The notes beneath the pieces are model-generated. The model had not been told where the DNA came from, did no database searches, and worked only from the letters and a program-made list of their open reading frames with translations. Positions 15,189 to 24,368 of a DNA stretch of 64,000 nt are shown piece after piece. Positions within the stretch are counted from its first letter, which is position 1. The number at the start of each line of letters is the position of its first letter. Made by a program: the position numbers and the translations under genes. The stretch is from assembly GCF_022698165.1 (NCBI RefSeq), contig NZ_JALDAY010000017.1, positions 180,188 to 244,187 of the forward strand, read 5' to 3'. This stretch comes from Streptomyces cylindrosporus. Its GTDB lineage: Bacteria; Actinomycetota; Actinomycetes; Streptomycetales; Streptomycetaceae.

Positions 15189-16274
15189 ATGACCGGACGC
15201 TACTGCAGCCTCGCGCAGCAGTCGGCCCCCGCATTCGCACCGGGGCTGACCGCCGAACGGCTCAGTGCGCTCGTCTCGGGAAACCGGATGTGGGTCAACG
15301 GCACGGTCCTGCACTACCACTTCCTCGACCGCGACACCGACGCGTCGGTCATCCCCGTACCGGGGACCGGCTCGTTGCGCAGGGTGTCGTGGGTCGGTGC
15401 AAAGGAGCAGCGCGACGTGGTGCGCGAGTGCTTCCAGGAGTGGCAAGACCTCGGGATCGGAGTCAGGTTCGTCGAGGTCGGCGACCGTTCGGAGGCCGAA
15501 CTGCGGATCGGCTTCCAGCTCGGCGGCGGCTCCTGGTCGGCGGTGGGCCGGGACGCGCTGCGGTCCGGGCAGCACGAACGCACCATGAACTTCGGCTGGG
15601 ACCTGACCGCGCCGGGGGAACGCGGGACGGCCCTGCACGAGATCGGGCACGCGCTCGGCATGCTGCACGAGCACCAGAACCCGTTCGCCGGCATCCACTG
15701 GGACGACGAGGCCGTGTACGCCGACCTGGCGGGCCCGCCGAACTTCTGGAGCAGGGACACGACCTTCTACAACATCCTGCGCAAGCTGGACGAGGACGAG
15801 GTCAACGGCTCGGTCTGGGACCCGCAGTCGATCATGGAGTACGCCTTCCCGGGCGGGCTCGTCCTGGAGCCGGAGCAGTTCCGCGGCGGTCTCAACCCGC
15901 CGGGCACGCTGTCGCCGGCCGACAAGGAGTTCGTGCTGCGCTGGTACCCGCCGGTCGAGCTACCGCGACCACCGGGGCTCGTCCCCTTCCGGTCCGTGCC
16001 GCTGGGTCTCGGCCCGGGCGAGCAGGCCGACTTCGTCGTCGACCCGCCGGAGACCCGTGAGTACACCATCGGGACCTTCGGCGCGAGCGACACCGTCCTG
16101 GTGGTCTTCGAGGAGCGGGACGGGGAGCCGCGCTACCTCGCCGGCCGGGACGACGGGGGACAACCGCACAACGCCACCATGAGAGCCAGGCTCGTCAAGG
16201 GCCGCCGCTACTACGTCCGCGTACGTCTGTACTCCGCGTGGGGTCCGGGGGAAACAGCGGTCATGTGCTGGTGA
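15189..16274 (+). CDS. M12 family (astacin-like) metalloprotease
   Basis: 361 residues. The extended zinc motif HEIGHALGMLHE (His150, Glu151, His154, His160) and the Met-turn SIMEY define an astacin/M12A-type metzincin. The catalytic domain covers about residues 50-260; the C-terminal 100 residues look like a beta-sandwich accessory domain (FSRG-type pattern replaced by GTFGASDTVLVVFEE and RARLVKGRRYYVRVRLY). There is no recognisable signal peptide at this start (MTGRYCSLAQQSAP), which is odd for an astacin, as these are usually secreted. ATG 15189 has no good ribosome binding site. The function is probably proteolysis; the target is unknown. Confidence 0.87.
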   Translation: MTGRYCSLAQQSAPAFAPGLTAERLSALVSGNRMWVNGTVLHYHFLDRDTDASVIPVPGTGSLRRVSWVGAKEQRDVVRECFQEWQDLGIGVRFVEVGDRSEAELRIGFQLGGGSWSAVGRDALRSGQHERTMNFGWDLTAPGERGTALHEIGHALGMLHEHQNPFAGIHWDDEAVYADLAGPPNFWSRDTTFYNILRKLDEDEVNGSVWDPQSIMEYAFPGGLVLEPEQFRGGLNPPGTLSPADKEFVLRWYPPVELPRPPGLVPFRSVPLGLGPGEQADFVVDPPETREYTIGTFGASDTVLVVFEERDGEPRYLAGRDDGGQPHNATMRARLVKGRRYYVRVRLYSAWGPGETAVMCW

Positions 16275-16328
16275 CGGCACACGACCGCCCCACGCGGTCG
16301 GCTGGACCACAGTCCGGCGCCGGGGGAA

Positions 16329-16372
16329 GGGCGAGGACGGTCACCTTCGGGGGAGGGAGACCGTCCTCGCCC
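16329..16372. terminator. bidirectional terminator hairpin
   Basis: A perfect 14-bp stem (GGGCGAGGACGGTC, 16329-16342, with its complement at 16359-16372) with a 16-base loop. It lies between the convergent metalloprotease and WYL-regulator genes. Confidence 0.8.
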
Positions 16373-16381
16373 CATGCCACG

Positions 16382-17338
16382 TCAACCGTAGAGCGCTGCC
16401 GTGCGCCGGGCCGTCTCCGCCAACTCCGCTCGTACGTCCGCCGGTTCGAGGACCTCGACGTCCGGGCCGAAGGCCAGCAGGCGGCGGCAGGCGGCGGTCG
16501 GTGAGTCGAAGTGGAGGGTCAGGCGGTGCCGGCCGTCGGGGTCCGGGGTTGCTCTGGCGGACGCCGTCGGGTCGCCCAGGACCGCGGGGAGGGCGGCCAG
16601 GCCTGCCGGTGACAGGCTTACCGTCACCGGGAGTTGGTCCAGGCTCGCCTCGAACTCCGTTGTCCAGGTGGTCCAGAACGCCGTCAGGTCGAAGTCTGGT
16701 GGGCGGGTGAAGGCGGTGGGGAGCGATTCGGCCTGGGTGATGCGGGACGCGCGGTGGGCGCGGGTGTCGGGGCCGCTTCGGGCCACCAGGTACCAGACGC
16801 CCGCCTTCGCGACCAGGCCGAGCGGGTCGACGGTCCTGGTGGTGGTACGGCCGTCCCGGCGGCGGTGTGTGACGCGCAGGCGTCTGTCCCGCCGTACCGC
16901 GTCCACCAACTCCGCGAGGCACGGCACCGGTTCGGGCGGCTTGAACCAGGCCTCCGTGTCGATGTGGAAGCGGGCGGCCGCCGCGCGCGTACGGTCGCGG
17001 CCGGCCGGTGGGAGGGCCGCCAGGAGTTTCAGACGGGCCTGCGACAGGGCGTCTCCCAGCGCGATCCGCTCCAGCGGGCCGCCCGCCGACACCGCCAGCA
17101 GTGCCGTCGCCTCCTCCGCGCTGATCCCGAGCAGCGGGCTGCGCCAGCCCTCCAGCAGCCGGCAGCCCCCGCCGGGGCCGCCGCTCGCCACGACCGGCAC
17201 CCCGGCCGCGCCCAGCGCCTCCAGGTCCCGGTAGACGGTACGGACCGACACCTCCAGCTCGTCAGCTAGTTGACGGGCCGTCAGCTGCCCACGGGACTGA
17301 AGGCACAGCAGCAACGACAGCAACCGGTCCGCTCGCAT
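16382..17338 (-). CDS. WYL domain transcriptional regulator (YafY/DeoR-type HTH)
   Basis: 318 residues. The N-terminal winged helix (MRADRLLSLLLCLQSRGQLT then ARQLADELEVSVRTVYRDLE) is of the HTH_11/DeoR type. The C-terminal part contains a WYL domain (TVDPLGLVAKAGVWYLVARS) that usually senses a ligand or nucleic acid, plus the WCX segment. It is divergent from the 125-residue protein at 17405. A palindrome CTGACA-N5-TGTCAG at 17365-17381 in the shared 66-bp promoter region is a likely operator. Confidence 0.9.
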   Translation of the reverse strand: MRADRLLSLLLCLQSRGQLTARQLADELEVSVRTVYRDLEALGAAGVPVVASGGPGGGCRLLEGWRSPLLGISAEEATALLAVSAGGPLERIALGDALSQARLKLLAALPPAGRDRTRAAAARFHIDTEAWFKPPEPVPCLAELVDAVRRDRRLRVTHRRRDGRTTTRTVDPLGLVAKAGVWYLVARSGPDTRAHRASRITQAESLPTAFTRPPDFDLTAFWTTWTTEFEASLDQLPVTVSLSPAGLAALPAVLGDPTASARATPDPDGRHRLTLHFDSPTAACRRLLAFGPDVEVLEPADVRAELAETARRTAALYG

Positions 17339-17364
17339 CGGGCGGTCACCTCCTCACCGTATGA

Positions 17365-17381
17365 CTGACACAGGATGTCAG
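17365..17381. promoter_or_regulatory. candidate operator for the WYL regulator
   Basis: The perfect inverted repeat CTGACA-CAGGA-TGTCAG sits in the intergenic region between the divergent WYL-regulator and 17405 genes. TAGTGT, 6 bases before the ATG at 17405, is a possible -10 box of a leaderless transcript, so binding here could block that promoter. Confidence 0.5.
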
Positions 17382-17404
17382 CCATGCGCTCGTAGTGTCG
17401 GCGC

Positions 17405-17782
17405 ATGATCAGTGGATACGTCATCGGTGAAAGCCTGCGCCCCGGCGCCGAGTTCGGGCCCGGAGGGCTGCGGCTGCGGCTTCGCAAGGTCGGGCGGGTC
17501 GACGTCTCGGGCAGTGCCACCGCCGAGCAGCCGTCGTACTGGACGCTCGTGGAGTGGGAGGCCGACGGGGACGATGTCGACGGGCTCGCGCGGGCGTTGG
17601 CCGAGGTGCTCGAGCCGGCGAACGGCTGGTACGCCGACTTCGTCGCCGGGGAGGAACGTGTCGTGGTGTTCGCCGGGAAGGTGTTCCGGTATCGGCGGGG
17701 GGACGCTGCGGGGCGGGCCGAGGCGCAGGCGTACGGGCGGGCCGTGGGTACGCCCGAGCATCAGTTGGACTGGGCGGAGTGA
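17405..17782 (+). CDS. unknown small protein, divergent from the WYL regulator
   Basis: 125 residues, soluble, with no signal peptide or membrane segment. Visible sequence includes SYWTLVEWEADGDDVDGLA, VLEPANGWYADFVAGEERVV and a charged C-terminus. It resembles small Streptomyces proteins found beside YafY/WYL regulators, and I cannot name the family. It is the probable target of the divergent regulator through the palindrome at 17365. Confidence 0.7.
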   Translation: MISGYVIGESLRPGAEFGPGGLRLRLRKVGRVDVSGSATAEQPSYWTLVEWEADGDDVDGLARALAEVLEPANGWYADFVAGEERVVVFAGKVFRYRRGDAAGRAEAQAYGRAVGTPEHQLDWAE

Positions 17783-17798
17783 GGGGCCCTGCCGGGCT

Positions 17799-18776
17799 TC
17801 AGCCGGTCGGGCGTTGTTGTCGGATGCGCTGGGCGACCTCGCTGTTCTCGGTCTCCCACCACGGCCGTACGAGATCCGGCGACTCGGCGGCGCCTTCCGC
17901 GGGCGGCGCCGGGACCAGTTCCGTGGCCAGGCGGCGGTCCAGTACGACCGTCTCCGCGCGCTCCGTGCGGGCCCACTGGACCAGGATCGCGAGGAGGAAG
18001 GGCAGCGCCACCAGCTCCGCGATCCCGATCATCGCGCCGCCACCGAGCTGCTGGTCGTGCCGGACGTCGTTCGACCAGGTGGGGTGGTGGTGCAGGTACC
18101 AGGCACTGGCGATGAGAGTGCCGTGGGTCATGACGACGATGCCGGGTACGGCGTCGATGATGCCGTCGAGGAACACCAGCGCGGCCCGGACCGGGTGGGT
18201 GCACCAGCGCGGGAGCGTCTCCTCGCGGGTGAGTACCGGCACCACGAACAGGCTTCCGGCCAGCAGCAGATGGAGATACATCAGCTCGTGCAGCCAGCCC
18301 ACGCGCAGGGCGGTCCCGAAGTACGGCGTGAAGTAGATCGTCAGTTCGGTTGCGAGGACCAGGGCCGTGCTGACCAGGGGAAAGGTGAGCAGGCGTACGA
18401 CGCGGCCGGTCATCGCCCGCTGCACGCGCCCGGCTGACCGCTCCGGCAGGGCGCGGGCGGCCAGGCGCAGTGGGTCGCCCAGGGCCAGGCCGAGCGGTGC
18501 GATCAGGTCGAGCAGGATGTTCTGCACCGCGGCCGGCCAGAACAGGACGTGGTCGTAGACGGCGAGGGCGGACATGGTCGCCACGACGATCGAACCGAGG
18601 CCGAGCAGGGCGAAGGCCGCGGTGCGAGGCACGGGCCAGTGCTCGCCCCGGCGCCTCAGCCGTCGCACGCCACAGCCGTACAGGGCACCGAGCAGGGCGA
18701 CCAGGAGCAGCGCCGGTACGTCCGGCTGCCAGGAGGAGAACAGTCGCTCCACCGTGAACTCCGGCGGACCCGACAT
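17799..18776 (-). CDS. CtaG-like cytochrome c oxidase assembly membrane protein
   Basis: 325 residues from ATG 18776, chosen because GGAGGGAG lies just upstream. It has about seven hydrophobic helices (for example PALLLVALLGALYGCGV, AAFALLGLGSIVVATMSA and LVALPFLLAILVQWA) and the conserved elements HELMYLHLLLAGSLF and LDGIIDAVPGIVVMTHGT with Asp and His residues, as in CtaG/Caa3 assembly proteins. The family is implicated in copper delivery to cytochrome oxidase. No oxidase genes are adjacent, so the precise role is inferred. Confidence 0.85.
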   Translation of the reverse strand: MSGPPEFTVERLFSSWQPDVPALLLVALLGALYGCGVRRLRRRGEHWPVPRTAAFALLGLGSIVVATMSALAVYDHVLFWPAAVQNILLDLIAPLGLALGDPLRLAARALPERSAGRVQRAMTGRVVRLLTFPLVSTALVLATELTIYFTPYFGTALRVGWLHELMYLHLLLAGSLFVVPVLTREETLPRWCTHPVRAALVFLDGIIDAVPGIVVMTHGTLIASAWYLHHHPTWSNDVRHDQQLGGGAMIGIAELVALPFLLAILVQWARTERAETVVLDRRLATELVPAPPAEGAAESPDLVRPWWETENSEVAQRIRQQRPTG

Positions 18777-18995
18777 CACGCACTCCCTCCACCACACCTG
18801 ACCGGACGTGCGGCCACCGCCGACCGGGCCGGCCACGGCCAGGCACTCTACGCCGCGGGCAACCGTCCGGACGCCGCTCCACCCGGCGATCGCGCCCGGT
18901 CACACCGATCTCATGCCGAACCCTTACCGTGACCGACGGACTGATCGTTTCCGACCGGTGATCGGCTACGCTGACGGCCGATCTCAGGGGGAAGC

Positions 18996-19517
18996 ATGTC
19001 CATGGCACGTCAGCTGCTCGTCGCCGGTCTGGTGGCCGTCCTCGTGGCGGGACTGGGCGCGTGCGGCGGGGGCGGGGACGACAGCTCGGGACACGACACC
19101 ACCGCCGCCGCCGGAGAGACCCGGCCCGGTCCGGAGACCGTCTCCGGGCTACGGGACACCGTCCGCCACGTCTCCCGGAAGACCGTCTCCGACACCCGAG
19201 CCCACCTGGTGCGCAAGTGCGCCCCCGCCACCAGGCGGGTCAGGCACACGAGCCGTTCGGGCACCGGCAGCCACCGGACGACCCGCGTCTGGTACTCCAC
19301 CGAGCACTACCGGAGCTGCAAGAAGGTCCGGCAGGGCACGGAGAGGTACCAGCGGGTCGTCCGCCCCGAGCGGTGGTGCGTGAGCCTCGACGACGTGAAC
19401 GGCGTCGGGTCGCGGGACGACGTCTGGTACCGGGTCACGCGCGAGACGTACGGCGACGTCCTCCAGGCCGGCGAGCACGCGCGCGTGGAGTTCGTTCCGG
19501 CCGGCGCCGGCTGCTGA
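18996..19517 (+). CDS. putative lipoprotein, unknown function
   Basis: 173 residues. The signal sequence (ARQLLVAGLVAVLVAGLGAC) ends in a lipobox LGAC followed by a Gly/Asp/Ser linker, so the mature protein should be anchored outside the membrane at Cys23. The rest is Arg/Thr-rich, with several Cys residues and a WYRVTRETYGDVL segment. A good ribosome binding site (AGGGGGAAG) precedes the ATG. I recognise no domain. It is convergent with the LLM gene at 19521, only 3 bases away. Confidence 0.8.
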   Translation: MSMARQLLVAGLVAVLVAGLGACGGGGDDSSGHDTTAAAGETRPGPETVSGLRDTVRHVSRKTVSDTRAHLVRKCAPATRRVRHTSRSGTGSHRTTRVWYSTEHYRSCKKVRQGTERYQRVVRPERWCVSLDDVNGVGSRDDVWYRVTRETYGDVLQAGEHARVEFVPAGAGC

Positions 19518-19520
19518 GCG

Positions 19521-20645
19521 TCAGCGTCGGCTCCATTCCTCCGCCAGGAGTTCGTACGAGCGCACCCGGTCCGCGTGGTCGTGGGTGATGGTCGTGATGA
19601 GGAGTTCGTCCGCGCCCGTCGCCTCCTGGAGCTGTGCCAGCCGGTCGGCGACCCGGGCCGGGGAACCGACGAACTGGGTGTCGAGGCGGTCCTGGACCAG
19701 TGCGCGGTCCTCCTCGGTCCAGGTGTGGGCGCGGGCCTCCTGCGGGGTCGGGAACTCGATCGCGCCCTCGGCGGTGCGGATGCTGCGCACCCACGGGCCG
19801 TAGCCGGTGGCGAGTTCCCGGGCCGTCTCGTCGTCCTCGGCGACCACGACGTCCGCCGAGACGCTGACGTACGGCTTGTCGAGGTCGTCGGAGGGCTCGA
19901 AGCGGGCGCGGTAGCCGTCCACCGCTTCGAGGACCGTGGCCGGGCTGACGTGGTAGTTCGCCGCGAACCGCAGGCCTCTGGCCCCCGCGGCCTCGGCGCT
20001 CTGGCCGCCGCTGCTGCCGAGGATCCACACCTGCAGATCCGCGCCCTCGCCCGGCACGACATGCGCCTCCACGCCCTCCGGGGAGCGGTAGGTGCCGGCC
20101 AGCAGGGCGAGGATGTCGTCGATCTGCTCGGCGTAGTCCTGGGACTCGGCGCCCGGGAGGAGTAGCAGTTTGCGTTGCAGGGCGATGCGCGGTGAGCCGA
20201 GGAGGTGTTCGAAGGAGAAGCGGGGCGGGATGAGCAGGCCGTTCGGGGCCCGGCCGTCGACGACCGGGGTCGCTGTCGGGCCGGGTGCCTTCTCGCCCGG
20301 GGGGCGGCCGCCGGAGCGGCCCAGGCCCAGGTCGAAGCGGCCGGGGTGCAGGGCGTCCAGCAGGCCGAACTCCTCCACCGTGGACAGCGCGGTGCGGTGG
20401 CCGAGCTGTACGGCACCCGAGCCGAGGCGGATGGTGGAGGTGGCCGAGGCCGTGAGGGCCAGGACGACCGCGGGGGACGTACCCGCGACGCCCGGGTTGA
20501 GGTGGTGCTCCGCGAACCAGTAACGGGCATAGCCGAAACGCTCCGTCTGCCGGGCCAGGTCGATGGAGTTGCGCAGGGCGTCGGCGGCCGTCGAGCCGGA
20601 GGAGATCGGGACCAGGTCCAGGACGCCGAGGGGGATGTCAGACAT
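19521..20645 (-). CDS. LLM class flavin-dependent oxidoreductase
   Basis: 374 residues, a luciferase-like TIM-barrel monooxygenase. Typical features are LVPISSGSTAADALRNSIDL near the N-terminus, YWFAEHH (conserved in the luciferase-like family) and the LGSGAVQLGHRTA strand that binds FMN phosphate. These enzymes oxidise small organic or organosulfur substrates with reduced FMN and oxygen. It is the last gene of the operon and its start overlaps the previous gene by 8 bases. In context it is probably part of organosulfur salvage. Confidence 0.9.
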   Translation of the reverse strand: MSDIPLGVLDLVPISSGSTAADALRNSIDLARQTERFGYARYWFAEHHLNPGVAGTSPAVVLALTASATSTIRLGSGAVQLGHRTALSTVEEFGLLDALHPGRFDLGLGRSGGRPPGEKAPGPTATPVVDGRAPNGLLIPPRFSFEHLLGSPRIALQRKLLLLPGAESQDYAEQIDDILALLAGTYRSPEGVEAHVVPGEGADLQVWILGSSGGQSAEAAGARGLRFAANYHVSPATVLEAVDGYRARFEPSDDLDKPYVSVSADVVVAEDDETARELATGYGPWVRSIRTAEGAIEFPTPQEARAHTWTEEDRALVQDRLDTQFVGSPARVADRLAQLQEATGADELLITTITHDHADRVRSYELLAEEWSRR

Positions 20646-21720
20646 GGGCCGCCGCCTCCCCGGCCGGCCGCACCGGGCCCCAGTCGAAGGGCGGGTCCGG
20701 GATGTCCTTGCGCAGGACCGGGGCGACCGCCGACTGGAAGAGTTCCAGGGAGTCGCGGTGCTGGGCGTCGGTGAGGCCGCCCGCGTCCGCGTGCAGGTGG
20801 ACCACCGTGTGGCCGAACCGCTCGTGGTAGCGGTGCACCTTGTCGACGACCTGCTGCGGGCTGCCGATCAGCGCCGAGCTGCGCTCGACGAAGTCCTCCA
20901 GCGTCTCGAAGACGACCGGAAGGTCCGCCTGTTTGAAGAAGGCCAGGTTCGAGTCGAAGATCGGGCGGTACGCGGCCAGCGCCTCCTGGGTGGTGGGGGC
21001 GACGCAGATGCCCGCCGTGCCCGCGCCGACGGCGATGTCGGCCGGGTCGTGGCCGTGGAATTCCCAGCGCTCTCGGTAGTACCGGATCAACTCGGCATAC
21101 GGCTCGATGGGGTTGGTGACGTTCGCCGAGAAGAGCGGGTCGCCGTAGCGGGCGGCCAGGTCGACCGACTCCTTGCTGGTGGCGCTGCCGTGCCAGACCC
21201 GGACCGGCCGCTGGTACGGCCGCGGCCACACCTCCGCCTCCGTCAGCGGCGGCCGGAAGCGGGTGTCCGCGGTGACCTTCTCCTCGCGCCAGAGCTGCCG
21301 GAACACCTCGTAGCTCTCGGCGTTGCGGTCCCACTGGTCCTCGGGCGTGACATGGAACAAGTCGCGCTGGGCGGCGCCGTTGCCCTTGCCGATGATCAGG
21401 TCGAGGCGGCCGTTCGAGAGGTGGTCGAGGGTGGCGTAGTCCTCGTAGGCGCGGACCGGGTCCAGGAGGCTGAGGGTGGTGACGGCGGTGAAGAGCCGTA
21501 TCCGCCTGGTCAGGGCGGCGACATGGCTGAGTACGACGGTGGGGGACGAGGAGATGAACGGGCGCTCGTGCCGCTCCCCCACGCCGAAGCCGTCGAAGCC
21601 CAACTCCTCGGCGAGCACGGCGTTTTCGAGGACCTCACGGAACCGCTCGTGGGTGGATTTCCGCACCCCCGTGACCGGGTCCGGCCGGTGCACGATCAGG
21701 GTGATCGCGAGGAACTTCAC
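20638..21720 (-). CDS. LLM class flavin-dependent monooxygenase
   Basis: 360 residues from GTG 21720, which overlaps the stop of the upstream gene (GTGA). Luciferase-like features are GFDGFGVGERHERPF, LFTAVTTLSLLDPVRAYEDY and DHLSNGRLDLIIGKGNG; this branch resembles bacterial luciferase alpha-like alkane or sulfonate monooxygenases. Overlaps on both sides show it is translated with its neighbours. It probably works on a substrate brought in by the amino-acid-type ABC transporter upstream. Confidence 0.88.
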   Translation of the reverse strand: MKFLAITLIVHRPDPVTGVRKSTHERFREVLENAVLAEELGFDGFGVGERHERPFISSSPTVVLSHVAALTRRIRLFTAVTTLSLLDPVRAYEDYATLDHLSNGRLDLIIGKGNGAAQRDLFHVTPEDQWDRNAESYEVFRQLWREEKVTADTRFRPPLTEAEVWPRPYQRPVRVWHGSATSKESVDLAARYGDPLFSANVTNPIEPYAELIRYYRERWEFHGHDPADIAVGAGTAGICVAPTTQEALAAYRPIFDSNLAFFKQADLPVVFETLEDFVERSSALIGSPQQVVDKVHRYHERFGHTVVHLHADAGGLTDAQHRDSLELFQSAVAPVLRKDIPDPPFDWGPVRPAGEAAAHV

Positions 21721-23090
21721 GACGCCACCCGCTGCTCGGGCGCCTCGTCCGGGTGGGCGAGGCCCAGGTGGTCGCGGAGGGTCGGGCCCTCGTAGTCGGT
21801 GCGGAAGACGCCCTGTTCCTGCAGGAGCGGGACGACCTTGTCGGCGAAGACGTCGAGGCCGCCGGGCGTGATGTGCGGGACGAGGATGAAGCCGTCGCTC
21901 GCGTCGGCCTGGACGTACTCGTTGATGGTCTTCGCGACGGTCTGCGGGGAGCCGACGAAGGTCTGGCGGTTGCCGGTGTTGATGACCAGGTCGCGGATGG
22001 ACCAGTTGTTCGCGGCGGCCAGCTCGCGCCACTCGCGGGCGGTGGCCAACGGGTCACGGTACATGCGGACTTGGGCGCGGCCCTTGGAGATGTGGTTCTC
22101 ACTGACGTCCGGGTCGATGTCGGGCAGCGGGCCCTCGGGGTCGTACGAGGACAGGTCGCGGTTCCAGACGAACTCCAGGTGCTTGATCGCGGTGGCGCCG
22201 CTGACCTGCTGTCGGCGTACCTCGCGGGCGAGTTCCTCGGCCTCGGCGTCGGTGTCGCCGAGGGCGAAGCTCGCGGCGGGGAGGATCAGCAACTGGTCGT
22301 GCCTGCGGCCGTACTTGGCGAGGCGGTTCTTGACGTCCGTGTAGAACGCCTGCCCCTCCTCCAGGGCGGCGTACCGGCTGAAGATGGCGTCGGCGGACGA
22401 GGCGGCGAACTCGCGGCCCTCGTCGGAGTCGCCGGCCTGGAAGATCACCGGGCGGCCCTGCGGGGAGCGCGGGACGTTGAACTGGCCCTGGATGTCGAAG
22501 TGTTGTCCCTGGTGGACGAAGGCGCCGGCTTTCGCGTCGCGCAGGAAGACGCCCGTGGCCTGGTCGGCCACGATCTCGTCGCCGCGCCAGGAGTCGAAGA
22601 GCTCCTGCGTGGTGGCGAGGAACTCCTTGGCGCGGGAGTAGCGCTCGTCCTGCGGGAGGAAGCCGCCGCGGCGGAAGTTCTCGCCGGTAAAGGCGTCCCA
22701 GGAGGTGACGACGTTCCAGGCGGAGCGGCCGCCGGAGAGGTGGTCGAGGCTGGCGAACTGGCGGGCCACCTCGTAGGGCTCGTTGAAGGTGGAGTTGATG
22801 GTGCCGGTCAGGCCGAGGTGGTCGGTGACGGCGGCGAGCGCGGCGAGGACCGTGAAGGTGTCGGGGCGGCCGACGACGTCCAAGTCGTATATCTTTCCGC
22901 CCTGTTCGCGCAGCCTGAGTCCCTCGGCGAGGAACAGGAAGTCGAACTTGGCGCGTTCGGCGGTCTGCGCGAAGTGCACGAAGGAGCTGAACTCGATGTG
23001 GCTGCCGGCCTGCGGGTCGCTCCACACGGTGGTGTTGTTGACGCCGGGGAAGTGCGCGGCCAGGTGGATCTGCTTCAGCGGCTTGCTCAT
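21717..23090 (-). CDS. NtaA/SnaA/DszA family FMN-dependent monooxygenase
   Basis: 457 residues, the typical length of the NtaA/SnaA/DszA subfamily, which includes nitrilotriacetate and dibenzothiophene sulfone monooxygenases and Bacillus CmoJ. Characteristic blocks are QIHLAAHFPGVNNTTVWSDP, LTGTINSTFNEPYEVARQFA, DHLSGGRSAWNVVTSW and GRPVIFQAGDSDEGREFAA. It needs a separate flavin reductase, and none is encoded in the operon. It lies between two further LLM genes and overlaps the next by four bases. Confidence 0.93.
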   Translation of the reverse strand: MSKPLKQIHLAAHFPGVNNTTVWSDPQAGSHIEFSSFVHFAQTAERAKFDFLFLAEGLRLREQGGKIYDLDVVGRPDTFTVLAALAAVTDHLGLTGTINSTFNEPYEVARQFASLDHLSGGRSAWNVVTSWDAFTGENFRRGGFLPQDERYSRAKEFLATTQELFDSWRGDEIVADQATGVFLRDAKAGAFVHQGQHFDIQGQFNVPRSPQGRPVIFQAGDSDEGREFAASSADAIFSRYAALEEGQAFYTDVKNRLAKYGRRHDQLLILPAASFALGDTDAEAEELAREVRRQQVSGATAIKHLEFVWNRDLSSYDPEGPLPDIDPDVSENHISKGRAQVRMYRDPLATAREWRELAAANNWSIRDLVINTGNRQTFVGSPQTVAKTINEYVQADASDGFILVPHITPGGLDVFADKVVPLLQEQGVFRTDYEGPTLRDHLGLAHPDEAPEQRVAS

Positions 23091-23110
23091 GTCGGTGCGG
23101 TCCTTCCGGC

Positions 23111-24307
23111 TCAGGCGGCGGTGGCGGCGTAGCGGTTGGCGGGGCGGGGCAGGCCCAGCAGACCGCGCAGGGTGTCGGCTTCGTAGGCGGTGCGGAAGGC
23201 GCCCCGGCGCTGGAGTTCGGGGACCAGGCCGCGGGAGATCGCCGGGAGGTCGTGCCCGGTGACGGCGGGCCGCAGCCGGAAGCCGCTCAGGCCTTCGGCC
23301 GCCAACTCCTGGAGCAGGTCGGCCAGTTGGGCGGGCGTGCCGGCGAAGACGCGGGCGTCGCTGGTGTACGGCTCCCCCGCGAGGGCGTCGAGGCGTGCGC
23401 GTCGGTCCTCGGCCGCGGCTCGGTCGTCGTCGAGGAAGACCACCAAGTCGCCGAAGACGTGCAGGAGTTCACCCGCGCGTCCGGCCGCTTCCTGTTCGGC
23501 GCGGATCTCGGCGACGATCGCGCGGGCCTGGTCGGGGTCTTGCGGGGTGACGTACCCGACGTCGGTCTGGCGGGCGATCAGCCGGTACGGGACGGTCTGG
23601 TGTCCGAGGGAGGTGACGAGCGGCTGGCCCTGCGGCGGGCGCGGGGTGATGGAGGGGCCCTTGACGCTGAAGTGCCGGCCCTCGAAGTCGATGTAGTGCA
23701 GCTTGTCGCGGTCGATGAAGCGGCCGGTGGCGACGTCCCGGATCTCTGCGTCGTCCTCCCAGCTGTCCCACAGGCGGCGTACGACCTCCACGTAGTCGGC
23801 GGCCTCGTCGAAGAGGTCGCTCACCACCGGGCTGTCGTAGGTGTCGAGCGGTGGAAGGGTGCGGCGGCCGAAGTGGGCCGCCTCGTGCGGGCGGGCGCTG
23901 ATCTGCACGCGCAGTCCCGCGCGGCCGGTGCTGACGTAGTCGAGGGTGGCGATCGCCTTGGAGATGTGGAACGGCTCGGTGTGGGTGGCGATCACGGTCG
24001 GGACCAGGCCGATATGGCGGGTGAGGGGTGCGATGCGGGCCGCGATCAGTACGGCGTCCAGGCGTCCGCGTACCTGGTCGGTGCGGCCGTCCAGCTCGCC
24101 GTAGTGCGAGGACTGGAGGCCGAGCCCGTCCTCGAAGGTGACGAAGTCGAGCAGTCCGCGCTCGGCCTCGGCGACCTGGTCGGCCCAGTATCCGGCGGTG
24201 AACAGGTCCCGGGGGCGGGCGACTTGCTCGCGCCAGGAGGCGGGGTGCCAGCCGGTGCCGTCCAGGGCGACGGCAAGGTGCAGAGGGGAAACGGGGGTTG
24301 AGGACAC
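23111..24307 (-). CDS. LLM class flavin-dependent oxidoreductase
   Basis: 398 residues from GTG 24307, which has an AGGAAAGG ribosome binding site. Family features are LHLAVALDGTGWHPASWRE, GLLDFVTFEDGLGLQ, IGLVPTVIATHTEPFHISKA and LDYVSTGRAGLRVQIS. It is the first gene after the leader peptide at 24384-24473, so its expression is probably attenuated. It heads the four-LLM unit. Confidence 0.9.
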   Translation of the reverse strand: MSSTPVSPLHLAVALDGTGWHPASWREQVARPRDLFTAGYWADQVAEAERGLLDFVTFEDGLGLQSSHYGELDGRTDQVRGRLDAVLIAARIAPLTRHIGLVPTVIATHTEPFHISKAIATLDYVSTGRAGLRVQISARPHEAAHFGRRTLPPLDTYDSPVVSDLFDEAADYVEVVRRLWDSWEDDAEIRDVATGRFIDRDKLHYIDFEGRHFSVKGPSITPRPPQGQPLVTSLGHQTVPYRLIARQTDVGYVTPQDPDQARAIVAEIRAEQEAAGRAGELLHVFGDLVVFLDDDRAAAEDRRARLDALAGEPYTSDARVFAGTPAQLADLLQELAAEGLSGFRLRPAVTGHDLPAISRGLVPELQRRGAFRTAYEADTLRGLLGLPRPANRYAATAA

Positions 24308-24328
24308 GAGGGTGCCTTTCCTGGAGGT

Positions 24329-24368
24329 CCGTACGAGATCACGCCGGCCCGTGGAAATGGGCGTACGG
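24329..24368 (-). promoter_or_regulatory. possible attenuator hairpin between leader ORF and LLM gene
   Basis: The inverted repeat CCGTACG (24329-24335) and CGTACGG (24362-24368) lies between the leader stop codon and the LLM start. A 26-base GC-rich loop with CCGGCCCG could compete with other pairing. The position fits attenuation, but alternative folds need computation. Confidence 0.4.
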
